A stretch of DNA of 64,000 nt from Desulfolutivibrio sulfoxidireducens (GTDB lineage Bacteria > Desulfobacterota > Desulfovibrionia > Desulfovibrionales > Desulfovibrionaceae), in contig NZ_CP045508.1 in the NCBI RefSeq assembly GCF_013376475.1, positions 1,919,501 to 1,983,500 of the forward strand. Direction: 5' to 3'. Below, piece by piece: positions 63,887 through 64,000 of this stretch. Under the pieces are notes generated by a model. That model was not told the origin of the DNA. It did not search any database and worked only from the letters and a program-made list of their open reading frames with translations. Each line of letters begins with the position of its first letter. Position 1 is the first letter of the stretch. A program made the translations under genes and the position numbers.

Positions 63887-64000
63887 TCAACTTTTGTCGC
63901 GGTCGATCCACTTGGGGGCCTGGACGGGCGTGTAGGCGCGCATCAGGGCCAGGAGGTCGAAAGGGGTGTCGGCGGCCAGGACGATGCCGGCATGGGCCTG
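63887..64000 (-). CDS. Partial CDS, C-terminal end of an unrecognised protein
   Basis: Thirty-seven codons and a stop codon (TCA at 63887-63889 on the plus strand) run in from the right edge. The peptide ends ...LALMRAYTPVQAPKWIDRDKS. The high-GC codon pattern matches neighbouring genes. Too little is present to assign a family. Confidence 0.55.
   Translation of the reverse strand, partial: QAHAGIVLAADTPFDLLALMRAYTPVQAPKWIDRDKS

Overview
The window is about 64 kb of GC-rich bacterial chromosome with tightly packed, mostly single-copy genes. Gene content points to a sulfate-reducing delta-proteobacterium of the Desulfovibrionaceae type. The best evidence is the perR - rubrerythrin - rubredoxin-like cluster (33.1-34.9 kb), an arrangement I know from Desulfovibrio. 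A heptose epimerase (hldD) and a lipoprotein gene indicate a Gram-negative envelope. I see no prophage, insertion sequence, rRNA operon or CRISPR array. The only RNA gene found is tRNA-His. This is inference from gene content; no database was searched.

Layout. 0-6 kb: a large pentapeptide-repeat protein that runs off the left edge and seems to lead into a class I adenylate cyclase, an HD-GYP protein, a TPR protein, a membrane-anchored lipase-like hydrolase, and tRNA-His with promoter and terminator. 6.4-12.7 kb: a UbiD-type decarboxylase island, with four exact-period 37-bp repeats, a DASS-type anion transporter, a UbiD decarboxylase, a LysR regulator, and a divergent small membrane protein - UbiX - LpdD-like operon. 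13.4-19.9 kb: a complete dipeptide ABC importer (one binding protein, two permeases, two ATPases) ending in a DppA-type D-aminopeptidase. 20-32 kb: a hybrid histidine kinase, then an acetate-type module: DUF485 protein, sodium:solute symporter, two divergent cNMP-CBS-DUF294 proteins (one with its catalytic aspartates replaced), a DnaQ-like exonuclease, and an acetyl-CoA-synthetase-like enzyme.

32.3-35.2 kb: an RHH-like protein, the PerR peroxide-stress cluster with a rubredoxin-like protein and a double-rubredoxin protein, followed by five palindromes. 35.2-41.7 kb: an AI-2E-family permease, a rhomboid protease, a PH-domain membrane protein, and a QseE-QseG-QseF-like kinase / lipoprotein / enhancer-binding regulator trio. 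41.9-53.9 kb: the most unusual locus, a co-directional run of a short FtsX-like permease, a LolD-type ATPase, a 1683-residue FtsX protein carrying a large extracytoplasmic domain that looks like a zinc-less M28 peptidase, a possible 29-codon coupled ORF, two large OPT-related membrane proteins and a LytS-sensor/PP2C phosphatase. 54-64 kb: housekeeping genes (rpoZ, dnaJ, moaC, hisF/hisH, hldD, mutL, alr), a frameshifted zinc-ribbon gene, a coiled-coil protein and a GNAT acetyltransferase.

How genes may work together. The island at 6.4-12.7 kb supplies uptake, decarboxylation, prenyl-FMN cofactor supply and regulation for one unknown carboxylate. The Dpp genes would import D-amino-acid peptides and cleave them. 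The symporter and acyl-CoA synthetase would take up and activate acetate or a related acid. The 41.9-53.9 kb operon looks like an envelope export or remodelling machine with its own signalling phosphatase, lying directly downstream of an envelope-stress-type two-component system.
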